64,000 nucleotides of DNA from JAXMDT01 sp046348685 (GTDB lineage Bacteria; Pseudomonadota; Alphaproteobacteria; Rickettsiales; UBA998): NCBI GenBank assembly GCA_046348685.1, contig JAXMDT010000002.1:1-64000 (forward strand). The letters are read 5' to 3'. Shown here in pieces: positions 26,833-35,753 of this stretch. The first letter of the stretch is position 1. Each line of letters starts with the position of its first letter. Under the pieces are notes generated by a model that had not been told where the DNA came from, did not search any database, and was given only the letters and a program-made list of their open reading frames with translations. The translations under genes were made by a program, and so were the position numbers.

Positions 26833-28086
26833 ATGGCAAAGCCAGCAACAGTAGCTACCAACGGTCATAACAGCGTCACGCTGCCGATCTACCTTGATTA
26901 TCAGGCGACGACACCAATGGATCCGCGCGCGCTTGAGGCGATGCTTCCGTATTTTACTAATAAGTTCGGAAATCCCCATTCCCGTTCCCACAAATTTGGT
27001 TGGGAATCTGAGGAAGCCATTGAAATAGCGCGTGAAAAAGTCGCAAAAGTGATTGGAGCGACGGAAAAAGAGATCATTTTCACCTCCGGCGCAACCGAAT
27101 CTAATAACATGGCGCTAAAGGGCGTGGGACACTTTTATAAAGATAAAAAGAATCACATTATTACAGTTGTTACGGAGCATAAATGTGTGCTCGATTCGGC
27201 TAGGCACCTGGAGCAGGAAGGCTTTGAAGTCACCTATCTGCCGGTTAAACAAAATGGTTTGATCGATCTCGAAGTTTTGAAAGCCGCTATTAAAGAAAAT
27301 ACGCTGCTGGTTTCGGTCATGGCGATCAATAATGAAATCGGTGTCATCCAGCCGCTGAAGGAAATAGGCGCGATCTGTCGTGAGCGTGGTGTTTTCTTCC
27401 ATACCGATGCGGCGCAGGCTTTTGGCAAGATCCCATTGAATGTGGACGAAATGAATATCGACCTGATGTCGATCTCCGCGCATAAGATTTACGGCCCGAA
27501 AGGGATTGGCGCACTGTACGTGCGGCGCCGCCCGCGTATTCGTATGGAAGCGTTGATCAATGGCGGCGGCCAGGAACGCGGCATGCGCTCAGGCACGTTA
27601 CCGACGCCTTTAGTGGTTGGCTTTGGCGAAGCGGCAGACATTGCTCTCAAAGAAATGAATCAGGATGCGAGCCGCATCCGCTTTCTCAGCGATAAATTCC
27701 TGAATGCTATTCTGGATAAAGTGCCGGATGTGTACTTGAATGGTGACCGCGAGCAACGCTGGCCGGGAAATATCAACCTCAGCTTTGCCTATATCGAAGG
27801 CGAATCGATGATTATGGCGATCAAGGATCTGGCGGTGTCTTCCGGCTCGGCGTGTACTTCGGCGTCGCTTGAACCGTCTTACGTGCTCCGCGCCATTGGC
27901 GTTGGTGAAGAACTCGCGCATACATCGATCCGTTTCGGCATTGGCCGCTTCACAACGGAAGCGGAAGTGGATAAGGCGATTGAAATCGTCACCCAATCCA
28001 TCGATCGCCTGCGTGCGATGTCCCCGTTATGGGAAATGGCGCAGGAAGGCATCGACATTACTAAAATTCAGTGGGCAGCTCACTAG
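26833..28086 (+). CDS. iscS: Cysteine desulfurase IscS
   Basis: PLP enzyme that removes sulfur from cysteine and hands it to IscU for Fe-S cluster assembly; it also supplies tRNA thiolation. The PLP lysine is K218 (SAHKIYGPKG) and the persulfide cysteine is C341 (SSGSACTSAS) on the mobile loop, the IscS rather than SufS type. The 417-aa length is slightly longer at the N-terminus (about 13 extra residues before LPIYLDYQATTP). GGGAG precedes the ATG by about 12 bases. First gene of iscS-iscU-iscA-hscB-hscA-fdx. Confidence 0.97.
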   Translation: MAKPATVATNGHNSVTLPIYLDYQATTPMDPRALEAMLPYFTNKFGNPHSRSHKFGWESEEAIEIAREKVAKVIGATEKEIIFTSGATESNNMALKGVGHFYKDKKNHIITVVTEHKCVLDSARHLEQEGFEVTYLPVKQNGLIDLEVLKAAIKENTLLVSVMAINNEIGVIQPLKEIGAICRERGVFFHTDAAQAFGKIPLNVDEMNIDLMSISAHKIYGPKGIGALYVRRRPRIRMEALINGGGQERGMRSGTLPTPLVVGFGEAADIALKEMNQDASRIRFLSDKFLNAILDKVPDVYLNGDREQRWPGNINLSFAYIEGESMIMAIKDLAVSSGSACTSASLEPSYVLRAIGVGEELAHTSIRFGIGRFTTEAEVDKAIEIVTQSIDRLRAMSPLWEMAQEGIDITKIQWAAH

Positions 28087-28095
28087 GAGGTTATT

Positions 28096-28524
28096 ATGGC
28101 ATATTCAGAACAGGTACTCGATCATTACAACCAGCCGCGAAATGTCGGCTCGTTTGAAAAAGGCGATGATAGTGTCGGCACCGGTCTCGTCGGTGCGCCG
28201 GCGTGCGGTGACGTTATGAAGTTGCAAATCAAAGTGAGTCCGGAAGGTGTCATTGAAGATGCAAAATTCAAAACATTTGGCTGCGGTTCGGCGATTGCGT
28301 CGTCTTCTTACGTGACCGAAATGGTAAAAGGCAAATCGCTGGACGATGCGATGGCAATCAAAAACACTGAGATCGCGCAGCATCTCTCCCTGCCACCCGT
28401 TAAGATTCATTGCTCCGTGCTTGCGGAAGATGCGATTAAGGCCGCCGTGCGCGATTATAAAGCAAAACGCGGCATGCTTTCGGTGGAAGAGCTGGAAGAA
28501 TTCCAAAAGGCAGCTGACGCATAG
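28096..28524 (+). CDS. iscU: Fe-S cluster scaffold IscU
   Basis: Scaffold on which [2Fe-2S] clusters are built with sulfur from IscS, then released by HscA/HscB. The three ligand cysteines C37, C63 and C106 and the conserved D39 are present. The HscA recognition motif LPPVK is at 99-103, immediately before the third cysteine. The 142-aa length is typical, with about 15 extra C-terminal residues. A strong AGGAGG (28085-28090) precedes the ATG at 28096. Confidence 0.97.
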   Translation: MAYSEQVLDHYNQPRNVGSFEKGDDSVGTGLVGAPACGDVMKLQIKVSPEGVIEDAKFKTFGCGSAIASSSYVTEMVKGKSLDDAMAIKNTEIAQHLSLPPVKIHCSVLAEDAIKAAVRDYKAKRGMLSVEELEEFQKAADA

Positions 28525-28528
28525 GGCT

Positions 28529-28861
28529 ATGAAACAAGCCATCACGATCACGGATAACGCCGCCAAACATGTACAGGCTTTGATTGCGGGCCGCGGCAAG
28601 CCGACGGAAGGTATCCGCGTTGGCATTAAAACGAAAGGCTGCTCGGGTCTTTCTTACACCATTGAATACGCGGACGCGGTCGGCAAGTTCGATGAAGTGG
28701 TGGAAGACAAGGGCGTTAAAGTTATCATTGACCCAAAGGCTGTGATGTTTCTGATCGGCAGCGAGATGGATTACGTCGAGGAAAAATTCAAAAGTGGATT
28801 CATTTTCACCAACCCCAACGAAAAAGGCCGCTGTGGCTGCGGCGAATCCTTCCATGTATAA
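28529..28861 (+). CDS. iscA: A-type Fe-S carrier protein IscA
   Basis: A-type carrier that accepts clusters or iron and delivers them to apoproteins. The three conserved cysteines are C38, C102 and C104 (CGCGESF). The start is ATG 28529, four bases after the iscU stop, which gives the standard 110-aa protein beginning with the TITDNAAKHV strand; a longer upstream reading overlaps iscU and is not plausible. It overlaps hscB by eight bases. Confidence 0.96.
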   Translation: MKQAITITDNAAKHVQALIAGRGKPTEGIRVGIKTKGCSGLSYTIEYADAVGKFDEVVEDKGVKVIIDPKAVMFLIGSEMDYVEEKFKSGFIFTNPNEKGRCGCGESFHV

Positions 28862-29366
28862 GGGAAGTATCGAGGATTTTTTTAAGCTCCTCAACATCAA
28901 GCCTGACTTCGATCTGGATGAAAAAAAGCTTGAAGCAGCCTATATCGCCGCACAGCGCGAATCGCACCCGGATTTACTGGCGAAAGCCACGCCAGAGCAG
29001 CGGCATAAGGCGGTGCAACAATCAGCTTCCGTCAATCAGGCGTATAAAACCCTTAAATCTCCACTAAAACGCGCGGAATATTTGCTCAACCTGCGCGGGG
29101 TTCACGTCAACGAAGAAGAAAAGGGGCTTAAGCCCTCACAAGCGGTGTTGCTGCAATCGCTGGAAATGCGCGAGGCTTTGATGGAAGCGGGTTCGCCTGA
29201 ACAGGTTGCCAAGCTCAAAATCCAGGCCGAGGAAGAAAAGGACCGTCAGTGGGATATATTCCGTAAGCACTACGCTGCCGAAAACTGGGAAGCGGCGGGA
29301 CAGGCGGTAATTCATCTAACCTTCCTCACTAAATTTCTTGAAGAAATTCGGCTCCGTAGTAAGTGA
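28854..29366 (+). CDS. hscB: Co-chaperone HscB
   Basis: J-domain protein that brings IscU to HscA and stimulates its ATPase. The J domain fills about 1-75 with the HPD motif at residues 38-40. The C-terminal three-helix bundle (about 90-170) is the IscU-binding part. I set the start at ATG 28854 (170 aa), where the J domain begins; a 20-residue upstream extension would be read inside iscA. No cysteine-rich N-terminal domain is present, as in other bacterial HscB. It lies six bases before hscA. Confidence 0.94.
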   Translation: MYKGSIEDFFKLLNIKPDFDLDEKKLEAAYIAAQRESHPDLLAKATPEQRHKAVQQSASVNQAYKTLKSPLKRAEYLLNLRGVHVNEEEKGLKPSQAVLLQSLEMREALMEAGSPEQVAKLKIQAEEEKDRQWDIFRKHYAAENWEAAGQAVIHLTFLTKFLEEIRLRSK

Positions 29367-29372
29367 TGAGCC

Positions 29373-31172
29373 ATGAAACTGCTTCAAATCCACGAACCGG
29401 GCGAAACGCCTGAACCGCACAGCGATGTTACAGCCGTGGGCATCGACCTTGGCACGACGCATTCGGTGGTGGCTATCGTACATGACGGAAAGCCGCAAGC
29501 GCTCGAGAATGAAGCGGGGCGTTCCATTATTCCTTCCGTCGTCCAATATCGCGAAGAAACCATCGTAGGCCACGAAGCCAGGGAAAGCGGCGCGAAAGGC
29601 GATCCCCATGTGATTGCCTCCATTAAGCGATTAATGGGCCGTTCGGTCGATGAAGCAAAGAAACTGATGCCGCATCTGGCAGGGCAAATCGAAGCAGGGA
29701 AGGAAGATGCCGTCCCGCGCGTAAAAATTGGCCGAGTTGCCAGAACGCCCACCGAAATTTCAGCCGATATTCTCAGGCATTTGCGCCATGTCGCGGAAAC
29801 GGTGCTTGGAAAAGACGTCACGCAAGCCGTTATTACGGTGCCTGCCTATTTCGATGATGCGGCGCGCGCCGCTACCAAAGATGCCGCCAGGCTTGCGGGC
29901 ATGGAAGTCCTTCGCCTGATCAATGAGCCGACGGCAGCGGCGCTCGCGTATGGGCTCGATAGTGGCGCGGAGGGCGTTTATGCAATCTATGATCTTGGCG
30001 GCGGAACATTCGACATTTCTCTCCTGAAACTGCAAAAAGGCGTCTTTCAGGTTCTGGCAACGGGTGGCAACACGGCGCTTGGCGGCGATGACATTGATTA
30101 TGCGATCGTTGCGCATTGGAAGAAGGATGCCACGCCGCAACTGCTGGCCTTAGCGCGTGAGGCTAAAGAATTTCTCAGTACGCAAAATGCATGGCAGTCT
30201 GACGAGTACAAGCTTTCGAAAGTGGATCTTGAAGCTATTTCAAAACCGTTGATCGATGACACGCTATCCATCTGCCGTGATGTGCTGCACGATGCCGATA
30301 TCGAGCCAGATGCATTGAATGGCATAGTGCTTGTCGGCGGTTCCACTCGCATGCCGCTAGTGAAGCAAGCAGTAGAATCCTTCTTCGGCAAGAAACCGTA
30401 TGATGATGTTGATCCAGACCGTGTTGTCGCGTATGGCGCGGCGCTTCAGGCGGCACAATTGACGGAAGGCGGTGATAATCTTCTGCTTGATGTGACACCG
30501 CTGTCGCTGGGCTTAGAAATCATGGGCGGCATTGTCGAAAAAGTCATTTACCGGAATACGCCAATTCCTGCGCTGGTCAGCCAGGAATTTACCACTTATG
30601 CCGATAATCAGACGGGCCTGCAGCTACACATTCTGCAAGGCGAGCGTGAAATGGTGACACAATGCCGTTCGCTTGCCAAATTTGAATTGAAAGGCATACC
30701 GCCGCTTCCGGCAGGCGTCGCGCGCATTAAAGTAACGTTTGCCATTGATGCGGATGGATTACTCACGGTGACTGCGGAAGAAACGCTGACGGGTGAAAAA
30801 CAGTCAGTTGAAGTGAAGCCGTCGTACGGACTGCCGATTGAGGAAATCGAGCGCATGCTGGAGGAAAGCATGGTGCATGCGCGAGAGGACATTACGCTGC
30901 GTCTGCTCGCTGAAGCAAAGCTGGAAGCCAGCCGCACCATCCATGATATCGAGCACGCGCTGAAAGAGGATGGGTCACTGCTGGATGAGAAAGAAAAAGA
31001 TTTCATTTCAGCCCATATGAAGACATTGCTGCAGGCGATGGATGGCTCTGACCGTGATGCAATCGATGCCATTCACATGGAACTCAAACACGTTGCCAGC
31101 GATTTTGCGCAAAAACGCATGGACAAAGCCATTGGACAGGCGCTAAAGGGAAAACGCGTCGATACGATCTAA
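29373..31172 (+). CDS. hscA: Hsp70-class chaperone HscA
   Basis: Specialised Hsp70 that drives cluster release from IscU through the LPPVK motif. The nucleotide-binding domain begins with GIDLGTTHSVVA, with a phosphate loop at AIYDLGGGTFDISLL and VGGSTRMPLV further on; the substrate-binding domain starts near residue 380 (DVTPLSLGLEIMGG). The 599-aa length is shorter than DnaK and normal for HscA. It follows hscB by six bases and is followed by fdx. Its isc context separates it from dnaK. Confidence 0.95.
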   Translation: MKLLQIHEPGETPEPHSDVTAVGIDLGTTHSVVAIVHDGKPQALENEAGRSIIPSVVQYREETIVGHEARESGAKGDPHVIASIKRLMGRSVDEAKKLMPHLAGQIEAGKEDAVPRVKIGRVARTPTEISADILRHLRHVAETVLGKDVTQAVITVPAYFDDAARAATKDAARLAGMEVLRLINEPTAAALAYGLDSGAEGVYAIYDLGGGTFDISLLKLQKGVFQVLATGGNTALGGDDIDYAIVAHWKKDATPQLLALAREAKEFLSTQNAWQSDEYKLSKVDLEAISKPLIDDTLSICRDVLHDADIEPDALNGIVLVGGSTRMPLVKQAVESFFGKKPYDDVDPDRVVAYGAALQAAQLTEGGDNLLLDVTPLSLGLEIMGGIVEKVIYRNTPIPALVSQEFTTYADNQTGLQLHILQGEREMVTQCRSLAKFELKGIPPLPAGVARIKVTFAIDADGLLTVTAEETLTGEKQSVEVKPSYGLPIEEIERMLEESMVHAREDITLRLLAEAKLEASRTIHDIEHALKEDGSLLDEKEKDFISAHMKTLLQAMDGSDRDAIDAIHMELKHVASDFAQKRMDKAIGQALKGKRVDTI

Positions 31173-31189
31173 TTTTTCAAGAGGATACT

Positions 31190-31528
31190 ATGCCGAAAGT
31201 TATTTTTGTATTTCCCGATGGGCATGAACAAGTCTGCGATGCGCCGGTTGGCATTTCGGTGCTTGAAGTCGCGCACAAGAATGAAATTCCTCTGGAGGGA
31301 GCATGTGAAGGCTCGCTTGCCTGCTCGACATGCCATGTGATTGTCGATCCGGCGTTCTATGGAAAACTGGCGGAAGCTACGGAAGATGAAGAGGATATGC
31401 TTGACCTCGCATTTGGTCTCACGCATACTTCGCGCCTTGGATGCCAAATCCTGATGTCGGATGCGCTTGACGGCCTAAAGGTCACGCTGCCTTCCGCGAC
31501 ACGCAATATGATGGTTGATAAACAATAA
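31190..31528 (+). CDS. fdx: ISC-type [2Fe-2S] ferredoxin
   Basis: Adrenodoxin-type ferredoxin supplying electrons for Fe-S assembly. The four cluster ligands are C39, C45, C48 and C85 (C-x5-C-x2-C ... C), within the family motif EGSLACSTCHVIVD. The 112-aa length and acidic helix (EDEEDMLDLA) are typical. An AAGAGGA ribosome site precedes the ATG at 31190. It closes the isc operon and is followed nine bases later by a membrane-anchored protein gene. Confidence 0.96.
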   Translation: MPKVIFVFPDGHEQVCDAPVGISVLEVAHKNEIPLEGACEGSLACSTCHVIVDPAFYGKLAEATEDEEDMLDLAFGLTHTSRLGCQILMSDALDGLKVTLPSATRNMMVDKQ

Positions 31529-31536
31529 GGATCGCT

Positions 31537-33003
31537 ATGAATACCTCTTCTGCACCTGAGCAATCAAAAGATAATATCACGAAAAGCCTTGTAATCGCAC
31601 TTGTTGTTGTTTTTGCTTTGGCGGGTATCGGCTATTTTGCGGCAAAATCCGGCCTCAGCAAGGATCAGGTGAATGCTTCCTTAGCATCTTTCAATGAATC
31701 CCTAGGCAAATATGGCGAGCAGCGTGGCTATGAGCTGAAGCTGACTTATGATGCAATGGATGCAAGCGGCGGCATTTTGAATAAAAAAGTGACCCTTACC
31801 AATCCCATTTTCAGCCTGAAGCCTAAGAATAACGATGCGTTTTATCGGGCTTTGACCCTCAAGACTGCGAAAGTGGACATCGTTACCAAGGATGCCGAGT
31901 TTAATAAATTTAATCTGGAATTTACCGATCCCGTATCCGTTATCAGCAAGGATCAGACGGCCGAAGTGAGTTTTTCACAGCCGCTTAAAATCGCAGTCAA
32001 CCGTGAGGAAGGCGAAGAAGACGGCGAGGCTGGATATACAAGCGATCTTCCGCCTGCTATGACTATCCTGAAAGCAGATCAGACTAAAGCTGAGCTTGGC
32101 TTTGGCTCCGGTTCCAAGGTTTCCGGCGTTATTAACCTGGCCGCTTCGAACTATAGCCATGCTACGCAGATTTCAGCATTAACACTCAAAAACGCCGATG
32201 AAAGCCTGAAAGCGGATGCCGTAAACCTGACAATGGAGTCCGGTCTCCAGGATACGCGGTTCCTGAGGCATCAGGGTGTCAACATTGACAAACTGACCTT
32301 CGAGGGACCCAAAGCCGAACTGGGCAGCTTGAATATCGATGCTGATCTGGAATCCGCAATTCCGGAAAAAACGGAGCAGGAGGCAAATGCTGCTGCAGGC
32401 CGCCAGGTAACTATCAATAAACTGAGTATCGAAGAGGCGAATAAAGCCTATGCAGTGAATGTCGAAGGGAATATGGATGTCGTCAAAGGCGAGATCGTTC
32501 CGCAAGGTGAGGTTAAAGTTAGCATCACAAAACCGACGGAAGCCCTCAGTCGCATGCAACGCGCCAGCATCATCAATCCGCTGCTGCAGAACATCGCGCT
32601 GGCCACCATGCCGAAAATTGATCCCGCATGGAAGGATGGCGCTGAGCAACTGAGCTTTGTGCTGAAGCGCAGTGCTGGGCAGCCGCTTTATGTGGGCAAC
32701 ATGACCTTTGAAGAACTGACAGCGCAAGTGCTGACAGGTTTTCTCCAGCAATCCGCGCCGGCTGCGGGCGGCCAAAGCCAGATGAGCCAAGACAATCCGG
32801 GTACGCCGGTTACAGGGGAAGAATCGCAGGCACCGGTAGCGGGTTCATCGACCGGAGCTGCGCCTTCAGACTTGAATGTCGATGATATTTCGCGCCGGCT
32901 TGAAGAGCAGATGCGTCAGCTGGAAGAAGGGCATGTCCCGCAGGCTCCAGCTGAAGATCCTGCGGATGCCAATCCTGACGCGACTGTAGAACAGCAGCAG
33001 TAA
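31537..33003 (+). CDS. Membrane-anchored periplasmic hypothetical protein
   Basis: An unrecognised 488-aa protein. A short cytoplasmic lead and one transmembrane helix (about 16-36) are followed by a long, beta-rich, probably periplasmic region with recurring strands (TLTNPIFSL, AVNLTMESGL, VTINKLSIEEAN), in the style of DUF945/AsmA-like lipid-transfer repeats; I could not identify a definite family. The last 70 residues are Gln/Pro/Ala/Glu-rich. It begins eight bases after fdx with an AAGGAT ribosome site, and its stop touches the start of the oligopeptidase gene, so it is in the same transcript. Confidence 0.8.
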   Translation: MNTSSAPEQSKDNITKSLVIALVVVFALAGIGYFAAKSGLSKDQVNASLASFNESLGKYGEQRGYELKLTYDAMDASGGILNKKVTLTNPIFSLKPKNNDAFYRALTLKTAKVDIVTKDAEFNKFNLEFTDPVSVISKDQTAEVSFSQPLKIAVNREEGEEDGEAGYTSDLPPAMTILKADQTKAELGFGSGSKVSGVINLAASNYSHATQISALTLKNADESLKADAVNLTMESGLQDTRFLRHQGVNIDKLTFEGPKAELGSLNIDADLESAIPEKTEQEANAAAGRQVTINKLSIEEANKAYAVNVEGNMDVVKGEIVPQGEVKVSITKPTEALSRMQRASIINPLLQNIALATMPKIDPAWKDGAEQLSFVLKRSAGQPLYVGNMTFEELTAQVLTGFLQQSAPAAGGQSQMSQDNPGTPVTGEESQAPVAGSSTGAAPSDLNVDDISRRLEEQMRQLEEGHVPQAPAEDPADANPDATVEQQQ

Positions 33004-33004
33004 C

Positions 33005-34781
33005 ATGGCAAAACAAGCCGCTCCCTCTTGGAAACTCCAGGATCTTTACACCGCTATTGATTCTCCGGCAATTGAGAAGGATTTAAAGGCAGCATCGCAG
33101 TCAGCGCAGAAATTTCGCAATGCGTACGAAGGGAAACTTTCCGATTTGAACGGCGATACGCTGGCAAAAGCGATTGCAGAATACGAAAAAGGTTCGGAAG
33201 CCTTGGGCAAGCTCGCCAGTTACGCACAACTGATTTACGCCGCCGACATGAGCAAGGCGGAACACACGCGCTTTTACCAGAATGTTTCTGAAACGGTGAC
33301 GGAAATTTCCAGCAAAACGCTGTTTTTCACACTGGAACTGAATCATCTGGATGAAGCTAAGCTTGAAAAACTGATCAAAGGATCGAAGGCGCTACAAAAA
33401 TATGAGCCCTGGCTGCGGGATATTCGAACCTATAAGCCGTATCAGCTGAGCGAAGAACTGGAGCGTGTGCTTCACGAAAAAAATATTACGGGAGCCGCTG
33501 CGTGGGTTCGCCTGTTTGAAGAAACCATCAGCGGCATGCGCTTTGAATTGGGCAAGAAAACGCTGACCAACGCCGAAATACTGGAGTTGCTCTCTTCTAA
33601 GAAAGGCGAGGTGCGCAAAGAAGCGGCGGGTGTTTTTGCAAAAGAAATGGAAACGCATTCAGGTATCTTTACGCTCATCACCAATACCCTAGCTAAAGAT
33701 AAAGAGATCGATGATAAACTGCGTGGTTTCGAAAAGCCGATTTCGTCACGTAATCTTGCCAACTATGTTGAAGACGAAGTAGTTGATGCGCTGCTGAAGG
33801 CAGTAAAGTCGAATTACAGTGATCTTTCTCACCGTTACTACAAAATCAAAGCCAAATGGCTGAAGAAATCGAAGCTTGAATATTGGGATCGTAACGCGCC
33901 GCTGCCGGATGATGACGATAGCCGTTATTCCTGGGATGAAGCACGTTCGCTTGTTCTGGAATCGTACGCCGCGTTTTCGCCGGAACTGGCGAAAATTGGC
34001 CGCACATTCTTCGATAAAAACTGGATCGATGCAGCGGTGCGCCCAGGCAAATCGCCCGGCGCTTTTGCGCATCCCACCGTGCCATCCGCGCACCCGTATC
34101 TGCTGCTCAATTTTCAAGGCAAAACTCGTGACGTGATGACGCTTGCACACGAGTTGGGTCACGGGGTGCATCAGGTGCTTTCTGCAGGTCAGGGCCAGTT
34201 GATGGCCGATACGCCGCTGACGCTCGCTGAAACCGCCTCCGTTTTCGGTGAGATGCTGGTGTTCCAGGAAGTACTAAAGCGTGAGAAGAATGCTAAGCGT
34301 AAAAAATTGCTGATCGCTTCTAAAGTGGAAGACATGCTCAACACCGTCGTGCGTCAGGTGGCCTTTTGCGATTTCGAACGCCTGATCCATGATGAACGCC
34401 GTTCAGGAGAACTAACGGCTGACCGTATCGGTGAAATCTGGATGCAGGTGCAGAAGGAAAGCCTTGGCCCCGCCTTCAAATTCCACCTGATTATCATGTG
34501 TACTGGATGTATATCCCGCATTTCATCCATACGCCCTTTTATGTCTACGCCTATGCGTTCGGCGATTGTCTGGTGAACGCGCTTTACGCGCTTTACCAGA
34601 AGAGGCAAAAGCAGGGCGCAGCAAAGCGTTCGAGCAGAAATATATCGAGATGCTCAAAGCTGGCGGCACCAAGCGCCATAAAGAATTGCTGGCGCCTTTG
34701 AGTATCAATATCGTCAAACCTGCGTTCTGGCAGCAGGGTCTCAGCATCATTTCGGATTACATTGATCAGCTGGAAGGCTAA
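33005..34781 (+). pseudogene. pepF: Oligoendopeptidase F (M3 family), frameshifted twice
   Basis: M3-family zinc oligopeptidase that would degrade short peptides in the cytosol. The first frame gives 523 aa with the catalytic HELGH at 382-386 and the downstream Glu in LAETASVFGE. The C-terminus is broken: near 34486 a single C appears missing, since the family reading FKFHPDYHVYWMYIPHF resumes in another frame, and near 34603 a single G appears missing, since KEAKAGRSKAFEQKY resumes in a third. The final frame ends at 34781 in a normal C-terminus (SDYIDQLEG). Either the gene is a recent pseudogene or the assembly has two indel errors; the conserved residues beyond both breaks favour very recent decay or error. 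Confidence 0.85.
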
Positions 34782-34783
34782 CT

Positions 34784-34900
34784 CCTTCTTCCTCATTGGG
34801 AGAAGGTCGGGATGAGGGGAAGGGCGAAAGCCACTTAGAGGAATATAAGATGGCCGCTGGCCATCACCCTCACCTAACCCTCTCCCGCAACGCAGGAGAG
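34784..34900. repeat. Composite palindromic (REP-like) element
   Basis: The gap between pepF and recO is mostly one element built of hairpins: CCTTCTTCC with GGGAGAAGG (34784-34806, one G-T pair), GATGGCC with GGCCATC (34849-34865, perfect), and CTCTCC with GGAGAG (34880-34900). The long arms GGGAGAAGGTCGGGATGAGG and CCCTCACCTAACCCTCTCCC (34867-34886) also pair imperfectly across the whole element. It resembles widespread intergenic palindromes of the GGGAGAGGGTGAGGG type and is related to the element inside recO. Confidence 0.75.
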
Positions 34901-34910
34901 TGTATTATTC

Positions 34911-35753
34911 ATGCAATGGCAGGATGAAGCCATTATCATTTCCGTGAAACCGTTTTCTGAAAAAGAAGCGTTGGTCGAAGTGTTTTCACATGAGCATGGT
35001 GTTTACCGGTCCATCGCAAAACAAGCGCTTTCCTCGAAGCAGCGGGGTATTTATCAGCCCGGCAACTTGGTCTTTTGCCGCTGGAATGCACGTTTACCTG
35101 AGCAAATGGGAACAATTGCCTGTGAGTTGCTGGAATCCTATGCGGATTTTGCCATGCAATCGGCGGATACGCTGCAGGCGCTCAACAGCGTATGTTCACT
35201 GCTTGATCTGGTCATGCACGAACGGGATGCGCATCCACGTCTTTATGAGCGAGTCAAAAGCCTGCTTCAGGCATTGGCTGCCAATAGCGGATGGCAGCAA
35301 GATTATGCACTTTTCGAAAAAGACCTGCTCAGCGAGTGCGGTTTTGGCCTTGATTTGAGTGAGTGCGCCTCTACGGGGGAGCGGGACAATCTGGTCTATG
35401 TGTCGCCAAAATCGGGGCGGGCGGTTTCAGCAGGAGCGGGCGAGCCCTACAAGGACAGGCTTTTTGCTCTGCCGGCGTTTCTTATCCCCTCCCCATTAGG
35501 GGGAGGGTTAGGGTGGGGGCATAGTGGGCAATGCCTTTCTAGGCCAAGCCCCCCTCCCAACCTCCCCCCTGCGGGTGGAGGAGCTGTAAAACCCGCAGAA
35601 ATCCTTGACGCGCTGCGGATTACTGGCTATTTCATTAACGAATGGCTGCTCGCTCCGCATGACTATGAAATGCCTCCGGCGCGCACGCAATTGATTGAAA
35701 AATTAGAATGGCAAAGCAACCCGCAAAAGAAACTATCCAGCCAATTACATTAA
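34911..35753 (+). CDS. recO: DNA repair protein RecO with translated repeat insertion
   Basis: RecO loads RecA on SSB-coated single-stranded DNA in the RecFOR pathway. The N-terminal OB fold (about 1-80, starting MQWQDEAIIISVKPFSEKEAL) and the helical C-terminal domain with LDLSECASTGERDNLVYVSPKSGRAVS are recognisable. Residues about 192-224 are encoded by a palindromic repeat and read as Gly/Pro-rich low complexity, in the normally variable linker before the last helix (ALRITGYFINEWLL). The final 15 residues overlap the parC start by 46 bases. The usual zinc cysteines are absent, as in many alphaproteobacterial RecO proteins. At 280 aa it is longer than the typical 235-250, and the insert accounts for the excess. 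Confidence 0.92.
   Translation: MQWQDEAIIISVKPFSEKEALVEVFSHEHGVYRSIAKQALSSKQRGIYQPGNLVFCRWNARLPEQMGTIACELLESYADFAMQSADTLQALNSVCSLLDLVMHERDAHPRLYERVKSLLQALAANSGWQQDYALFEKDLLSECGFGLDLSECASTGERDNLVYVSPKSGRAVSAGAGEPYKDRLFALPAFLIPSPLGGGLGWGHSGQCLSRPSPPPNLPPAGGGAVKPAEILDALRITGYFINEWLLAPHDYEMPPARTQLIEKLEWQSNPQKKLSSQLH
35486..35581. repeat. Palindromic element inside the recO coding frame
   Basis: CCCTCCCC/GGGGAGGG forms an 8-bp hairpin with an ATTA loop (35487-35507), and CCTCCCCCC/GGGTGGAGG a second one (35561-35581, one mismatch). The long arms GGGGGAGGGTTAGGGTGGGG and GCCCCCCTCCCAACCTCCCC pair imperfectly across the element. About 96 bases, a multiple of three with no stop in the recO frame. It has the same architecture as the element upstream of recO. 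Confidence 0.8.

Noticed and set aside
28346..28528. Longer upstream reading of iscA
   Set aside because: It overlaps iscU entirely, and the family begins at ATG 28529.
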